A stretch of 64,000 bases of DNA from Streptomyces sp. D2-8 (GCF_023184515.1 NZ_JAAHBP010000005.1:248001-312000), one strand, 5' to 3'. Positions 17,289-26,519 are shown, numbered from the stretch's first letter. Numbers and translations: made by a program. The notes: generated from the letters alone by a model not told the origin.

Positions 17289-17993
17289 GTGGCTGCGTCC
17301 GAGTTTCCTGATTTGCCCCGTTTTCCGGCTGGCGTCGAGCTGGCCGAGGCCCTCACGGTGGCTTCTCAGCAGATGCACGAGACCCTCACCCCCCACAGCA
17401 CGCTGCGTACGGCGGTCCGGCTGGCCGTGCACCTCATGCCGGGGGCCGAGCACGCCGGTATCTCCGTGATCGAGCGCGGCAACAGGCTCCGCTCGCTCGC
17501 CTGGACCGACGAGATCGTGCGCTCCGCCGAGGCCCGGCACACCGGCCGCGAACAGCACGGGCTCTGGGACCAGTTGTGGAGCAGTCCGGTGGCACGGATA
17601 GCGGACAGCGAGGCGGACGACGGCTGGGACGTGCTGGCGGCCCTGGGACTGCGCTCGGCGCTGTCGCTGCGGCTGCGCGCCGACCGCCGCCGGCTGACCG
17701 TGCTCACGGCCTACGCGCGCAAACCGGGGGTCTTCGACGAGGAGGCCACGCGCATCGGCCGGCTGTTCACCGCGCACGTCAGCATCGCCCTGGACTCCGC
17801 GACCGTGCGCGAGCAGCTCACCGAGGCCATGCACACCCGGGACCTGATCGGCCAGGCCACCGGCATCCTCATGGAGCGCCAGAGCATCGACGCGGCCGCG
17901 GCCTTCGAGAGCCTGGTGCGGGCCTCCCAGCGGGAGAACGTGAAACTGCGCGACCTCGCCCGCCGGATCGTGGACGCGCACAACACCCCCTGA
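17289..17993 (+). CDS. GAF-ANTAR regulatory protein 1
   Basis: 234 residues from GTG at 17289 (AGAGG 6 nt upstream); ATG at 17271 is an alternative. GAF domain (about 15-170: LMPGAEHAGISVIERGNRLRSLAWTDEI ... LGLRSALSLRL) followed by ANTAR (RDLIGQATGILMERQSIDAAAAFESLVRASQRENVKLRDLARRIVD). ANTAR domains bind paired hairpins in nascent RNA and prevent termination, so this is a signal-responsive antiterminator. It is followed after 57 bp by a second gene of the same architecture. Confidence 0.88.
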   Translation: MAASEFPDLPRFPAGVELAEALTVASQQMHETLTPHSTLRTAVRLAVHLMPGAEHAGISVIERGNRLRSLAWTDEIVRSAEARHTGREQHGLWDQLWSSPVARIADSEADDGWDVLAALGLRSALSLRLRADRRRLTVLTAYARKPGVFDEEATRIGRLFTAHVSIALDSATVREQLTEAMHTRDLIGQATGILMERQSIDAAAAFESLVRASQRENVKLRDLARRIVDAHNTP

Positions 17994-18050
17994 AGTGAGG
18001 TGAATTACGTCAGGGGCGTGTTCGGGGGGTGACGGGATACCCGTACGGTC

Positions 18051-18752
18051 ATGACATCCGAGACGTCCGACACGCTGGACCAGGCGATGGTGCGCAGCAG
18101 CGGTCTCGACACCCTGCTGCGCGATCTGACCGACCGCGCGGTGCAGGAGGTGCCCGGCGCCGAGGCGTGCAGCATCACCGTGCGCCGCGCCGGCCGGCTG
18201 CTCACCCTGGCCGGCAGTGACGGCATGCCCAGCGGCCTGGACCTGCGCCAGTACGAGAACGGCTCGGGGCCCTGCGTCGACGCGGCCGAGACCGGCGAGG
18301 AGCAGTACGCACCGGACCTGGCCGAGGAGTCCCGCTGGCCGTCGTACACGGAGTACGCGCTCTCCGCGGGCGTCCGCTGTGTGCTGGCGGTGCCGGTCGC
18401 CGTCGAGGGCGAGGGCGGCGCCGCGATCAACTTCTACGGAGTGCGGCCCGGGGCGCTGGGCCCGGGCCGGGACGCGGCCCGCGCCTTCGCGGCCCGGTCC
18501 GGGGACGCGATCGACGTGGCCCTGCGGATCGAGCGCCGGCGCCAGTCGGCGGCCGATGTGCGCACCGCGCTGCTCTCCCGCAGCGTCATCGACCAGGCGG
18601 TCGGCATCCTGATGGCCCGGGAGCGGATCGACGCGCGGATCGCGCTGGAGCGGCTGCGCCGGGTCTCGCAGGACCGGAACGTCAAGCTCCGGGACCTGTG
18701 CAGCCAGTTGGTGGCGAGGGTGTCCGCCCCGGAATCACGCAGCCGGAAGTGA
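18051..18752 (+). CDS. GAF-ANTAR regulatory protein 2
   Basis: 233 residues. GAF (VPGAEACSITVRRAGRLLTLAGSDGMP ... GVRCVLAVPV) then ANTAR (RSVIDQAVGILMARERIDARIALERLRRVSQDRNVKLRDLCSQLV). It is a divergent paralogue of the preceding gene. The intergenic stretch contains GTGAGGTGAATTACG but I did not find convincing twin hexaloop hairpins. The 3' end overlaps the convergent YceI gene by 18 bp. Confidence 0.88.
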   Translation: MTSETSDTLDQAMVRSSGLDTLLRDLTDRAVQEVPGAEACSITVRRAGRLLTLAGSDGMPSGLDLRQYENGSGPCVDAAETGEEQYAPDLAEESRWPSYTEYALSAGVRCVLAVPVAVEGEGGAAINFYGVRPGALGPGRDAARAFAARSGDAIDVALRIERRRQSAADVRTALLSRSVIDQAVGILMARERIDARIALERLRRVSQDRNVKLRDLCSQLVARVSAPESRSRK

Positions 18753-19556
18753 CTCGCCCTGCACGGCCTGGATGTCCAGCTCCACCTTGAGCGTCGTGCC
18801 GACGGCGGCGATGCCGGCCTGCAGGACCTGGTTGTAGTTCATCGCGAAGTCCTCGCGGTGCAGTTCGGTCGTCGCGCGGAACGCCGCGCGGGTGCCGCCC
18901 CACGGGTCCGGACCCGTGCCGAGGTAGGCCAGGTCCAGGTCCACGGGCCGTACGACCCCGTGCATGCCCAGCTCGCCGTGGACGGTCCACCGGTCGGACC
19001 CGGTCGCCGTCAGCCCCGTCGACCGGAAGACGATCTCCGGGAACCGCTCGACGTCCAGGAAGTCCGGCGACTTCAGGTGCCCGTCGCGCATGCCGTTGCC
19101 GGTGTCGACGGACGCGGCCCGGATCACCGCCTCCACACGCGACGTGGTGACGTCGTCCGGGGCGATCTCGATCGAGCCGGAGAACTCCGTGAACCGGCCG
19201 TGCACGCTGGAGATGCCCAGGTGCTGGGCCACGGCGGCCACGCTGGAGTGCACCGGGTCGACGGTCCACGGGCCGGGCGGCGGCAGCTCGGCGCCGCCCT
19301 GCCGCGCCAGCGTCACCGAGCCGACCTCGGCCCGCCCGCTCGCGGTCACGATCACACTGGAGGCCGCGGGCGCGTACCCGACGGCCGTGACGATGACGGT
19401 GTACGCCCCCGGCTCCATCGGCGTCGCGTCCCGCACGGCGCCCTCCGCGTCGGCCTCGGCGCGCAGCACCTGCGCACCGGTCATGTCCGCCACGGTGACG
19501 ACCGCGTGCGACACGGCCCATCCGTCCCGGGTGCGGATCCTCGCGGTCAGTCCCAT
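18735..19556 (-). CDS. YceI-family protein with N-terminal carboxypeptidase-regulatory-like domain
   Basis: 273 residues. The N-terminal 85 residues form a beta-sandwich of the carboxypeptidase-regulatory type (GWAVSHAVVTVAD ... PGAYTVIVTAVGYAPAAS). Then comes a YceI lipocalin-like barrel: GPWTVDPVHSSVAAVAQHLGISSVHGRFTEFSGSI, DTGNGMRDGHLKSPDFLDVERFPEIVF, and TTELHREDFAMNY. YceI proteins bind polyisoprenoid or amphipathic lipids. No signal peptide is seen, so it may be cytoplasmic here. The same regulatory-like domain is present in three copies in the MFS protein transcribed just upstream. Confidence 0.85.
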   Translation of the reverse strand: MGLTARIRTRDGWAVSHAVVTVADMTGAQVLRAEADAEGAVRDATPMEPGAYTVIVTAVGYAPAASSVIVTASGRAEVGSVTLARQGGAELPPPGPWTVDPVHSSVAAVAQHLGISSVHGRFTEFSGSIEIAPDDVTTSRVEAVIRAASVDTGNGMRDGHLKSPDFLDVERFPEIVFRSTGLTATGSDRWTVHGELGMHGVVRPVDLDLAYLGTGPDPWGGTRAAFRATTELHREDFAMNYNQVLQAGIAAVGTTLKVELDIQAVQGESLPAA

Positions 19557-19579
19557 CTCAGCTACTCCTCAGAAGTGAA

Positions 19580-19637
19580 CCGGCCCGCGACAGGGGGCGC
19601 ACCTCCGCTCGGAGCGCACCCACCTGTCACGGGCCGG
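19580..19637 (-). terminator. large hairpin downstream of the MFS gene
   Basis: CCGGCCCGCGACAGGGGG and its near complement (16 of 18 matches) enclose a 21-nt loop with its own small hairpin. It lies 70-127 bp past the MFS stop and upstream of the YceI gene, so it probably separates the two leftward units. Confidence 0.7.
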
Positions 19638-19706
19638 GGTCCGTACGCAGGGCCTCCCCGGCGGGCCAGGCCGAGGTCGCCATCGCCCCGGCCCGCCGGG
19701 CAGGCC

Positions 19707-22247
19707 CTACTCGCCGGGGTGGGCGAGTTCGATGTCGTGGGCGTCGGTGCCGGCGCCCGTGACCGTCAGGGCGGTGGCCACCGGCGGGTAGCCCGTGGCG
19801 ATGACGGTGTACTCGCCGCCGTCCAGGTCGGTGAAGGCGTACGCCCCGTCCGTCCCGGTCGTGGCCGAGCCGACGACGTTGCCCGCCTGGTCGACCAGCG
19901 TCACCCGGGCGTCGGCCAGCGGGCCGTGCGGGGCGCGGACGACACCCTGGACGCGGGCGCCCGAGTCCAGGTCGATCTCGACCCGGGTGACCCCGGTGCC
20001 GCCCACCTCGACGGGCAGGGCGCGCGGCCGGTACCCGGCGGCGTTCACCGCGACGGTCACCGCCCCCGGCACCAGCTCGGCGAAGGAGAACTCGCCCTGC
20101 TCACCCGTGGTCCCGTTGGCCAGCAGGTCCCCGCGCACATCCGTCACGATGACCATGGCGTCCTTGACCGGCTGCCCGCTCTCGGCGGCCCGCACCAGGC
20201 CGGTCAGCCCACTGGTGCCGCTGAGCAGGATGTCGTAGGCGACCGGTTCGCCGTTCACCACGACCGTCGACGCCTGCGGCTGGAAGCCGTCGGCGGAGGC
20301 GATCAGGACGTACGACCCGGAGCCCGGGGCGTCCACCGCGTACGAGCCGTCGGCCTGCGCCACGGACCGGCCCAGCTGGCGCCCGGCCAGCGAGATCAGC
20401 GTGACGGCGGCCTGCGGTACGGGCGCGGACTCGTTCCCGAGGACGAAACCACGGACCGGAACGCCGCCCCCGCCGGAGGCGGGCTCCTCGGCCCGGGCCA
20501 CGGCGGCGAGCCGCCGCGTTCCCTCGGGCCCGGCCCCGTCCGCGGCACCGGTCTCGGCCACGGCCCAGCTCGGCACGCTCTTCTCCCCGGCGGGAGCCTC
20601 GGCAGCCGCCTCGGCGGGAGACTCCGTGCGGGCGTCAGTGCCCGCGGCGGTCTGCGCCAGCCCACCCTTCGTCTTCAAGGGGACCTCCTTGATGAACAGC
20701 GACACCAGCAGCGCGAGCAGCGCCAGCGGAGCCGAGTAGAGGAACACGTCCGCGACACCGTGGCCGTAGGCGCTCTCCACGACGGTGCGGATCGGCGCGG
20801 GCATCGCGTCGAGGTCGGGGATGCCGCCCCCGCCCGTGCCGGCGTGGCCGAGGGCCGCGCCCTTCGCGCCCAGGTCGGCGAGGCCGTCCTTCACATAGTC
20901 GGTGATCTTGTTGCCCAGGACCGCGCCGAGCGCCGAGACGCCCACCGCACCGCCGAGGGACCGGAAGAAGGTCACCGTGGAGCTCGCGGCACCGAGGTCA
21001 CCCGGCTCCACCTGGTTCTGCGTGCACAGCACCAGGTTCTGCATCATCATGCCGATGCCGAGACCCAGCAGCGCCATGAAGATCGCTATGTGCCAGTACT
21101 CGGTGTCGTAGCGGATCGTGCCCAGCAGCCCGAGCCCCGCGGTCACCAGCACGCCGCCGCCTATCAGCCAGCCCTTCCAGCGACCGGTCCGGGTGATGAC
21201 CTGGCCGGAGACGGTGGAGGAGAGGAACAGACCCGCGATCATCGGGATCGTCATGACACCGGACATCGTCGGCGACTTGTCCCGGGCCAGCTGGAAGTAC
21301 TGGCTGAAGAAGACGGTCCCTGCGAACATCGCGACACCGACGAACAGCGAGGCCAGCGAGGCCAGCGTGATGGTCCGGTTGCGGAACAGCCGCAGCGGGA
21401 TGATCGGCTCGCTCGCCTTCGCCTCGATCAGGACGAACAGCGCCAGCAGCACGACGGAGCCGCCGACCATCGCGTACGTCTGCCACGAGATCCAGTCGTA
21501 CTTGTCACCGGCGAAGGTCACCCAGACGAGCAGCAGGCAGACGGCCGCCGTGATGAAGAACGCGCCGGCCCAGTCGACCTTGACCTTCCGCTTGACCACG
21601 GGCAGGTGCAGGGTCTTCTGCAGCACGATCAAAGCGATCACGGCGAAGGGCACACCGACGTAGAAGCACCAGCGCCAGCCGAGCCAGTCGGTGTCGGTGA
21701 TGACACCGCCGACCAGCGGGCCGCCGACCATGGCGGTGGCGAAGGTGGCGCCGAGGTAGCCGTTGTAACGGCCGCGCTCACGCGGCGAGATCATCGCCGC
21801 CATGATGATCTGGGCCAGCGCGGACAGGCCGCCCATGCCGATGCCCTGGACCGCACGGAAGGTGATGAGCATGCCCGGGTTCTGGGACATGCCGGCCGCC
21901 GCCGAACCCAGCACGAAGATGACCAGCGCGAACTGGATCAGCAGCTTCTTGGAGAACAGGTCGGCGAGCTTGCCCCACAGCGGGGTGGACGCGGTCATCG
22001 TGAGCAGGGACGCGGTCACGACCCAGGTGTAGGCGCTCTGGCCGCCGCCGAGGTCGCTGATGATCCGGGGCAGGGCGTTGGAGACGATCGTCGACGACAG
22101 GATCGCGACGAACATGCCGAGCAGAAGGCCGGTGAGGGCCTCCATGATCTGCCGGTGCGTCATCGGAGCGCCGTCGCCGGAGGAGCCGTGGGAGCCTCCC
22201 CCGTGCTTGGCATGAGCCCGCACACCGGCTGGTGTGGTCGTTGCCAT
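19707..22247 (-). CDS. MFS exporter (DHA2) with C-terminal carboxypeptidase-regulatory-like repeats
   Basis: 846 residues, against about 500-550 for the family. Residues 1-530 are a 14-TM EmrB/QacA-type transporter (TGLLLGMFVAILSSTIVSNALPRII, WGKLADLFSKKLLIQ, MVGGPLVGGVI). An acidic, Ala/Pro-rich linker (about 545-610) leads to three beta-sandwich domains of the carboxypeptidase-regulatory family, each with a variant of the DGxYxxxxLxxGxYxVxAxG signature (ADGSYAVDAPGSGSY, EQGEFSFAELVPGA, TDGAYAFTDLDGGEYTV). With 14 helices both ends should be cytoplasmic, so the added domains would be inside. It lies 13 bp downstream of marR, in an operon. Confidence 0.88.
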   Translation of the reverse strand: MATTTPAGVRAHAKHGGGSHGSSGDGAPMTHRQIMEALTGLLLGMFVAILSSTIVSNALPRIISDLGGGQSAYTWVVTASLLTMTASTPLWGKLADLFSKKLLIQFALVIFVLGSAAAGMSQNPGMLITFRAVQGIGMGGLSALAQIIMAAMISPRERGRYNGYLGATFATAMVGGPLVGGVITDTDWLGWRWCFYVGVPFAVIALIVLQKTLHLPVVKRKVKVDWAGAFFITAAVCLLLVWVTFAGDKYDWISWQTYAMVGGSVVLLALFVLIEAKASEPIIPLRLFRNRTITLASLASLFVGVAMFAGTVFFSQYFQLARDKSPTMSGVMTIPMIAGLFLSSTVSGQVITRTGRWKGWLIGGGVLVTAGLGLLGTIRYDTEYWHIAIFMALLGLGIGMMMQNLVLCTQNQVEPGDLGAASSTVTFFRSLGGAVGVSALGAVLGNKITDYVKDGLADLGAKGAALGHAGTGGGGIPDLDAMPAPIRTVVESAYGHGVADVFLYSAPLALLALLVSLFIKEVPLKTKGGLAQTAAGTDARTESPAEAAAEAPAGEKSVPSWAVAETGAADGAGPEGTRRLAAVARAEEPASGGGGVPVRGFVLGNESAPVPQAAVTLISLAGRQLGRSVAQADGSYAVDAPGSGSYVLIASADGFQPQASTVVVNGEPVAYDILLSGTSGLTGLVRAAESGQPVKDAMVIVTDVRGDLLANGTTGEQGEFSFAELVPGAVTVAVNAAGYRPRALPVEVGGTGVTRVEIDLDSGARVQGVVRAPHGPLADARVTLVDQAGNVVGSATTGTDGAYAFTDLDGGEYTVIATGYPPVATALTVTGAGTDAHDIELAHPGE

Positions 22248-22260
22248 GGGCTTCCTTTTC

Positions 22261-22749
22261 TTACGTGCTTGCGGGTGTACGGGTGGTCTGTTCGACAGCG
22301 GGGGGTGCCGCCCGGGGCGCGGGCCGGCAGTCGAAGCTCTCCCGCAGCCGCGCCATCAGATCCGTGAGCCGGCCGACGTCCTCGTCGCTCCAGTGGCTCA
22401 GGCGCTCGGCGAGGACCTCGGTGGTCCGCCGGGACAGCTCGTCGAGCTGTGCGTGGCCCGCGGGGGTGAGGCGCAGGATGCGCGAGCGCTTGTCCGCCGG
22501 GTCGGGGGAGCGTTCGATCCAGCCCCGGTCCACGACGTGCGCGACATGGCGGCTGGTGACCGACATGTCCACCGCCAGCAGCTCCGCGAGCTTGCTCATG
22601 CGCATGTCGCCGTGGCGGCCCAGCAGGGTCAGAACGGCCGCCGACCCGCCGGGGCACTCGGCGGGCATGATCCGGCCGAGCTCCCGCTTCACGGCGCCGA
22701 AGGCACTGAACTGGCGGACCAGCTCTTCGTACTGCGCCTTTTCGGCCAT
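22261..22749 (-). CDS. MarR-family repressor of the exporter operon
   Basis: 162 residues. Winged helix: MRMSKLAELLAVDMSVTSRHVAHVVDRGWIERSPDPADKRSRILRLTPAG, with the ADKRS wing typical of the family. Good ribosome-binding site (GGGAGGTGTC before ATG). Gene order marR-exporter with a 13-bp gap and a palindrome over the promoter fits autorepression released by an exported ligand. Confidence 0.9.
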   Translation of the reverse strand: MAEKAQYEELVRQFSAFGAVKRELGRIMPAECPGGSAAVLTLLGRHGDMRMSKLAELLAVDMSVTSRHVAHVVDRGWIERSPDPADKRSRILRLTPAGHAQLDELSRRTTEVLAERLSHWSDEDVGRLTDLMARLRESFDCRPAPRAAPPAVEQTTRTPAST

Positions 22750-22775
22750 GACACCTCCCGCTTTCGTTGCTTAGG

Positions 22776-22808
22776 GCAACCATAGGATCTGTTGGTTGCT
22801 ACAGGCAA
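22776..22808 (-). promoter_or_regulatory. marR promoter with overlapping operator
   Basis: On the minus strand, TTGCCT (22803-22808) and TATGGT (22779-22784) are spaced by 18 nt. GCAACCA (22776-22782) and TGGTTGC (22793-22799) form a perfect inverted repeat across this spacer and the -10 box. A third half-site, GTTGC (22766-22770), can pair with the same GCAAC. Confidence 0.7.
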
Positions 22809-22965
22809 ATAAAAGAGGTGATGTGCGGCATAAAAACTTGGCAAAGGCAAGTATTGCGGGAGTAAATACGCCGGTGGTGAGCCTGGAGGTACGGGTCGGT
22901 CGGGGTCAAACGGAACCCCAACCCCCACTTGGGGAGCCCCGGCGTTTTCGCTAGGGTCTCGGGCC

Positions 22966-23163
22966 ATGGCTAACAACCAGGCCCCGCAGGGCAATCACGA
23001 CCCCGCCGGCAGCACCCAGATGTTCCGCGCGTTCGTCGACGAGGCCCCGCAAGGGCGTCAGGCGGCGGCCCCGTCCAGCGGCGGGCCGCGCATCGGTCTC
23101 ATCCTCGGCGTAGTCGTCGCCGTGGCGATCGTCGCAGCGGTGGCCTGGCTGGCGCTGGCGTAG
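22966..23163 (+). CDS. small tail-anchored membrane protein
   Basis: 65 residues. Hydrophilic N-terminal 40 residues (NHDPAGSTQMFRAFVDEAPQGRQ) and one C-terminal membrane helix (IGLILGVVVAVAIVAAVAWLAL), predicting a single-pass protein facing the cytoplasm. I recall similar short proteins next to these sigma factor genes in other Streptomyces. Function unknown. The codon bias supports a real gene. Confidence 0.65.
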   Translation: MANNQAPQGNHDPAGSTQMFRAFVDEAPQGRQAAAPSSGGPRIGLILGVVVAVAIVAAVAWLALA

Positions 23164-23434
23164 CCCTCACGCACCCGGCGTCGCTGCCGCGGCCCGCTCC
23201 CACGCACCCGCAGCCGCCGTACGACGCAAGGGGACGTGTCGGGGGTGTCCGCCCGCAGCGGTTGGCGCGTCAACGAACAGTCAGTCGGTATGACACCCCA
23301 TCGCGCCGTTCCGAGGACGGACACCCCCCGGCGCGGCCCCGACCCACACCCGGCGAACAGGCGCAGACCCGCACCCCCACCGAAGCAGCCACAGGCATAA
23401 GGCGCGGCCCCAACAGCCGCGCCCCAGCCCTCGG

Positions 23435-24337
23435 TCAGTCCGAGATCAGGCCTTCCCGGAGCTGCGCCAGCGTCCGGGTGAGCAGCCGGGAGACGTGCAT
23501 CTGCGAGATGCCGACCTCCTCGCCGATCTGCGACTGCGTCATGTTCGCGAAGAAGCGGAGCATGATGATCCGCCGCTCCCGAGGCGGCAGCTTCGCCAGC
23601 AGCGGCTTCAGGGACTCCCGGTACTCCACACCCTCCAGCGCGGTGTCCTCGTACCCCAGCCGGTCCGCCAGCGACCCCTCGCCACCGTCGTCCTCCGGCG
23701 CCGGCGAGTCCAGCGAGGACGCCGTGTAGGCGTTCCCCACCGCCAGCCCGTCGACGACGTCCTCCTCGGACACCCCGAGCACAGAGGCGAGTTCGGTCAC
23801 CGTCGGCGACCGGTCCAGCTTCTGTGAGAGCTCGTCGCTGGCCTTGGTCAGAGCGAGCCGCAGCTCCTGGAGCCGGCGCGGCACCCGCACCGACCAGGAC
23901 GTGTCACGGAAGAACCGCTTGATCTCCCCGACCACGGTTGGCATCGCGAACGTGGGGAACTCGACGCCCCGTTCGCAGTCGAACCGGTCGATCGCCTTGA
24001 TCAGCCCGATCGTGCCGACCTGGACGATGTCCTCCATCGGCTCGTTCCGGGAGCGGAACCGCGCTGCGGCGTACCGCACCAGCGGGAGGTTGAGCTCGAT
24101 CAGCGTGTCACGGACGTACGCACGCTCGGGGCTGTCCTCGTCGAGCGCGGCCAGCCGCAGGAACAGGGAGCGGGACAGGGTGCGGGTGTCGATGGCCCCC
24201 GTGGCCGGGATAACCGGGACGGGCTCGGCCGCCAGGGCCGGGGCGTCATCAATGGGGCCGAGTGAGTCGAGAGCATGGGGAGCTGTGTCGCTCTCCGCGA
24301 GCGTGAGCACCTTCGAGCTGCCCTGTTCTGCGGACAT
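23435..24337 (-). CDS. SigF/SigB-family RNA polymerase sigma factor (SigN-like)
   Basis: 300 residues from the ATG at 24337 (GGGGGTGGC upstream); longer in-frame starts add unrelated sequence. Group 3 sigma factor: region 2 ([63 protein letters not shown]), region 3 ([11 protein letters not shown]) and region 4 ([37 protein letters not shown]). It is paralogous to the adjacent sigF. In S. coelicolor, as I recall, the gene next to sigF is sigN; I use that only as a likely identity. Such factors act late in development and in stress, normally restrained by an anti-sigma factor not encoded here. Confidence 0.9.
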   Translation of the reverse strand: MSAEQGSSKVLTLAESDTAPHALDSLGPIDDAPALAAEPVPVIPATGAIDTRTLSRSLFLRLAALDEDSPERAYVRDTLIELNLPLVRYAAARFRSRNEPMEDIVQVGTIGLIKAIDRFDCERGVEFPTFAMPTVVGEIKRFFRDTSWSVRVPRRLQELRLALTKASDELSQKLDRSPTVTELASVLGVSEEDVVDGLAVGNAYTASSLDSPAPEDDGGEGSLADRLGYEDTALEGVEYRESLKPLLAKLPPRERRIIMLRFFANMTQSQIGEEVGISQMHVSRLLTRTLAQLREGLISD

Positions 24338-24605
24338 GCCACCCCCTTTGGGTCGCGGGACGGTCGTGGCGAACGCCCCCGTCTGAGGAACGCAGCCTTC
24401 ACCTGAATACCGGAGCCGGAGCTCTGGCAAACGCGCTTCCCGCAGAATGTCACATGTCGGCAACACGCTGTAGTGACATGTCGACATCTGAGACGCGAAT
24501 CCGCCCTGCAAACAAGGGGTCTGACGGGTTCTCGGCTTTCAACTGTCGGCAACCGCCCTGATGAGCGATTCCCTCCCAGCGGTGACCTCTCGACAGCGTT
24601 TGCGG

Positions 24606-25520
24606 TTACGCGTCGATACGGTTCGCAGACCGCAATCTCTGGAAGCTACGCGCGAGTAGCCGCGACACGTGCATCTGCGAGACACCGAGTTCGGCGGAGA
24701 TCTGAGACTGCGTGAGATTGCTGTAGTAGCGCAGCAGCAGGATCCGCTGCTCCCGCTCGGGCAGCTGGACGAGCAGGTGCCGTACGAGATCCCGGTGCTC
24801 CACGCCGTCCAGCGCGGGATCCTCGTAGCCGAGCCGGTCCAGCAGCCCCGGCAGCCCGTCACCCTCCTGCGCGGCCTCCAGGGAGGTCGCGTGGTACGAC
24901 CGCCCGGCCTCGATGCAGGACAGCACCTCTTCCTCGGTGATGCGCAGCCGCTCGGCGATCTCCGCGGTCGTCGGGGTCCGCCCGAAGGCGGTCGTCAGGT
25001 CCTCCGTCGCGCTGTTGACCTGCACCCACAGCTCGTGCAGCCGGCGCGGCACATGGACCGTACGGACGTTGTCGCGGAAGTAGCGCTTGATCTCGCCGAC
25101 GACCGTCGGCATCGCGAACGTCGGGAACTGCACGCCCCGGTCCGGGTCGAAGCGGTCGATGGCGTTGATGAGCCCGATCGTGCCGACCTGGACGACGTCC
25201 TCCATCGGCTCGTTGCGGGAGCGGAACCGGGCGGCCGCGTAGCGCACGAGCGGGAGATTGGCCTCGATGAGCGCCCCGCGTACGCGGTCGTGCTCCGGCG
25301 TACCCGGCTGGAGCTCCTTGAGCTGCCCGAAGAGGACCTGTGTGAGCGCCCGGGTGTCGGCGCCACGGCTGCTCCGCTGGGGGGCGGTCGGCGCGGTCGG
25401 CGCGGCTTCCGTGGGCGCCGCCTGAGCGGGCGCCGCCTGAGGGGGTGCGGCTTGAGGGGACGGCGCCTGAGGGGACGGTGCTGGTGGGGACGGTGCCTGA
25501 GGTGCGGTACTGGCCAGCAC
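24606..25520 (-). CDS. sigF: RNA polymerase sigma factor SigF
   Basis: 304 residues from the GTG at 25520, chosen because AGGTGGA lies 7 nt upstream; GTG at 25532 is the other option. The N-terminal extension is an Ala/Pro/Gln-rich repeat (units like PQAPSP and PQAAP). Region 2 ([37 protein letters not shown]), region 3 ([13 protein letters not shown]) and region 4 ([35 protein letters not shown]) are complete. The sequence agrees with my memory of Streptomyces SigF, the late sporulation sigma factor for spore wall and pigment genes. The rather AT-rich upstream region (25533-25672) is where its developmental promoter should lie. Confidence 0.88.
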   Translation of the reverse strand: MLASTAPQAPSPPAPSPQAPSPQAAPPQAAPAQAAPTEAAPTAPTAPQRSSRGADTRALTQVLFGQLKELQPGTPEHDRVRGALIEANLPLVRYAAARFRSRNEPMEDVVQVGTIGLINAIDRFDPDRGVQFPTFAMPTVVGEIKRYFRDNVRTVHVPRRLHELWVQVNSATEDLTTAFGRTPTTAEIAERLRITEEEVLSCIEAGRSYHATSLEAAQEGDGLPGLLDRLGYEDPALDGVEHRDLVRHLLVQLPEREQRILLLRYYSNLTQSQISAELGVSQMHVSRLLARSFQRLRSANRIDA

Positions 25521-25672
25521 GGTCAACTCCACCTCGTCATCGTCAACTCATCCGGCATCTCTTCCATCAAAAGCGGTCATAGCATCACAAGACATGTGCA
25601 CTGTGTGCAAGCACCCCATAACTACGTGTTGAGTGATGAAAGCCCCACAAATCAACTCAGGCAACAGAAGAG

Positions 25673-25695
25673 CCCCCTGTCGGAGCGACAGGGGG
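25673..25695 (-). terminator. terminator of the Dabb gene pair
   Basis: CCCCCTGTC and GACAGGGGG arms, 5-nt loop, 17 bp past the stop of the leftward Dabb gene. Confidence 0.75.
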
Positions 25696-25711
25696 CCCGG
25701 AGCGGCCGGTC

Positions 25712-26005
25712 TCAGAACTCGTAGTCCGCGATCACCCACGTGGCGAACTCCCGCCACAGCGCGACACCCGCCTGGTGGTCCGGGTGCTCCACGTACCGCC
25801 GCAGCGCGTCCGCGTCGTCGCAGGCCGAGTTGATGGCGAAGTCGTAGGCGATGGGGCGGTCGCTGACGTTCCAGCCGAGCTCCCAGAAGCGGAGCTCCGG
25901 GATCTTGCCGCCGAGCGCGCGGAAGGCCTCGACGCCCTCCACGACCCGGGGGTCGTCGCGCTCGACGCCCTCGTTGAGCTTGAAGAGAACCAGGTGGCGG
26001 ATCAT
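25712..26005 (-). CDS. Dabb (stress-responsive A/B barrel) domain protein
   Basis: 97 residues from the ATG at 26005. Single dimeric alpha/beta-barrel domain: IRHLVLFKLNEGVERDDPRVVEGVEAFRALGGKIPELRFWELGWNVSDRPIAYDFAINSACDDADALRRYVEHPDHQ. The closing H-P-x-H motif is typical of the family. It is a small cytosolic protein of unknown activity. Its ATG overlaps the stop of the preceding small gene by one base (TGATG), so the two are translationally coupled. Confidence 0.88.
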   Translation of the reverse strand: MIRHLVLFKLNEGVERDDPRVVEGVEAFRALGGKIPELRFWELGWNVSDRPIAYDFAINSACDDADALRRYVEHPDHQAGVALWREFATWVIADYEF

Positions 26006-26181
26006 CACTTTCCTCCCTTGGCGACCCACGTGGCGAAGTCGCCGAGGGCCCCGGCGGCATCCGAAATGCCCTGGAATCCTATGAGGACGTAGTCGGACGC
26101 CGTCTCCGGGTCCGTGATGATCACGTACAACGCGAAGACCACGAGGGCGTAGACGGCGACCTTCTTCGCGTTCACCGCCAT
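26005..26181 (-). CDS. small membrane protein upstream of Dabb
   Basis: 58 residues from the ATG at 26181, with GGGAGG upstream. One N-terminal membrane helix (KVAVYALVVFALYVIITDP) and an amphipathic tail (GISDAAGALGDFATWVAKGGK). Coupled to the Dabb gene. Function unknown. Confidence 0.7.
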   Translation of the reverse strand: MAVNAKKVAVYALVVFALYVIITDPETASDYVLIGFQGISDAAGALGDFATWVAKGGK

Positions 26182-26262
26182 CGCGGCCTCCCCTGTCACT
26201 GGCGTCCCATGCAGCGCACATGATCGCACGAAGGGTCGATCACACGAAGAGGCCGATCGCAC

Positions 26263-26292
26263 GAAGGGCCCCGTCTGACGACGGGGCCCTTC
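26263..26292 (-). terminator. terminator behind the displaced tRNA-Ser 3' end
   Basis: Perfect 13-bp stem (GAAGGGCCCCGTC with its complement) and TGAC loop, four bases past the tRNA remnant in minus-strand direction. It is probably the original terminator of tRNA-Ser(CGA) before the insertion. Confidence 0.7.
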
Positions 26293-26295
26293 TCA

Positions 26296-26321
26296 AGCGG
26301 TAGCGGAGGGATTTTGAACCC
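26296..26321 (-). repeat. att-like repeat: displaced tRNA-Ser(CGA) 3' end
   Basis: 26-nt fragment covering the T arm and acceptor 3' half of tRNA-Ser, including the discriminator. The T loop has an extra A on the minus strand (TTCAAAATCCC instead of TTCAAATCCC), as expected for a copy free of selection. Confidence 0.8.
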
Positions 26322-26519
26322 GCTTACGTGGCCCGTCTCACCTGCGGCCTTCCTGAAAGTGGGACATAGCGTCGTGTTTCCATCCTGCTGAGTCCTGCTC
26401 GATCCGCCTCTGACGGTTCCCGTCCGGCATGTGCCGCGAGGTGAAGAGGGGGCACGCGTTTCCACCGCCAGTGGCAGGCTCGCGGCGGACGAGCTGGGCC
26501 GTGCCGAATGTCCTCCTGT

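Noticed and set aside
18858..22367. 1169-codon plus-strand frame opposite the MFS and YceI genes
   Set aside because: Antisense shadow; the translation is His/Gln/Arg-rich and featureless while the minus strand encodes recognisable domains.
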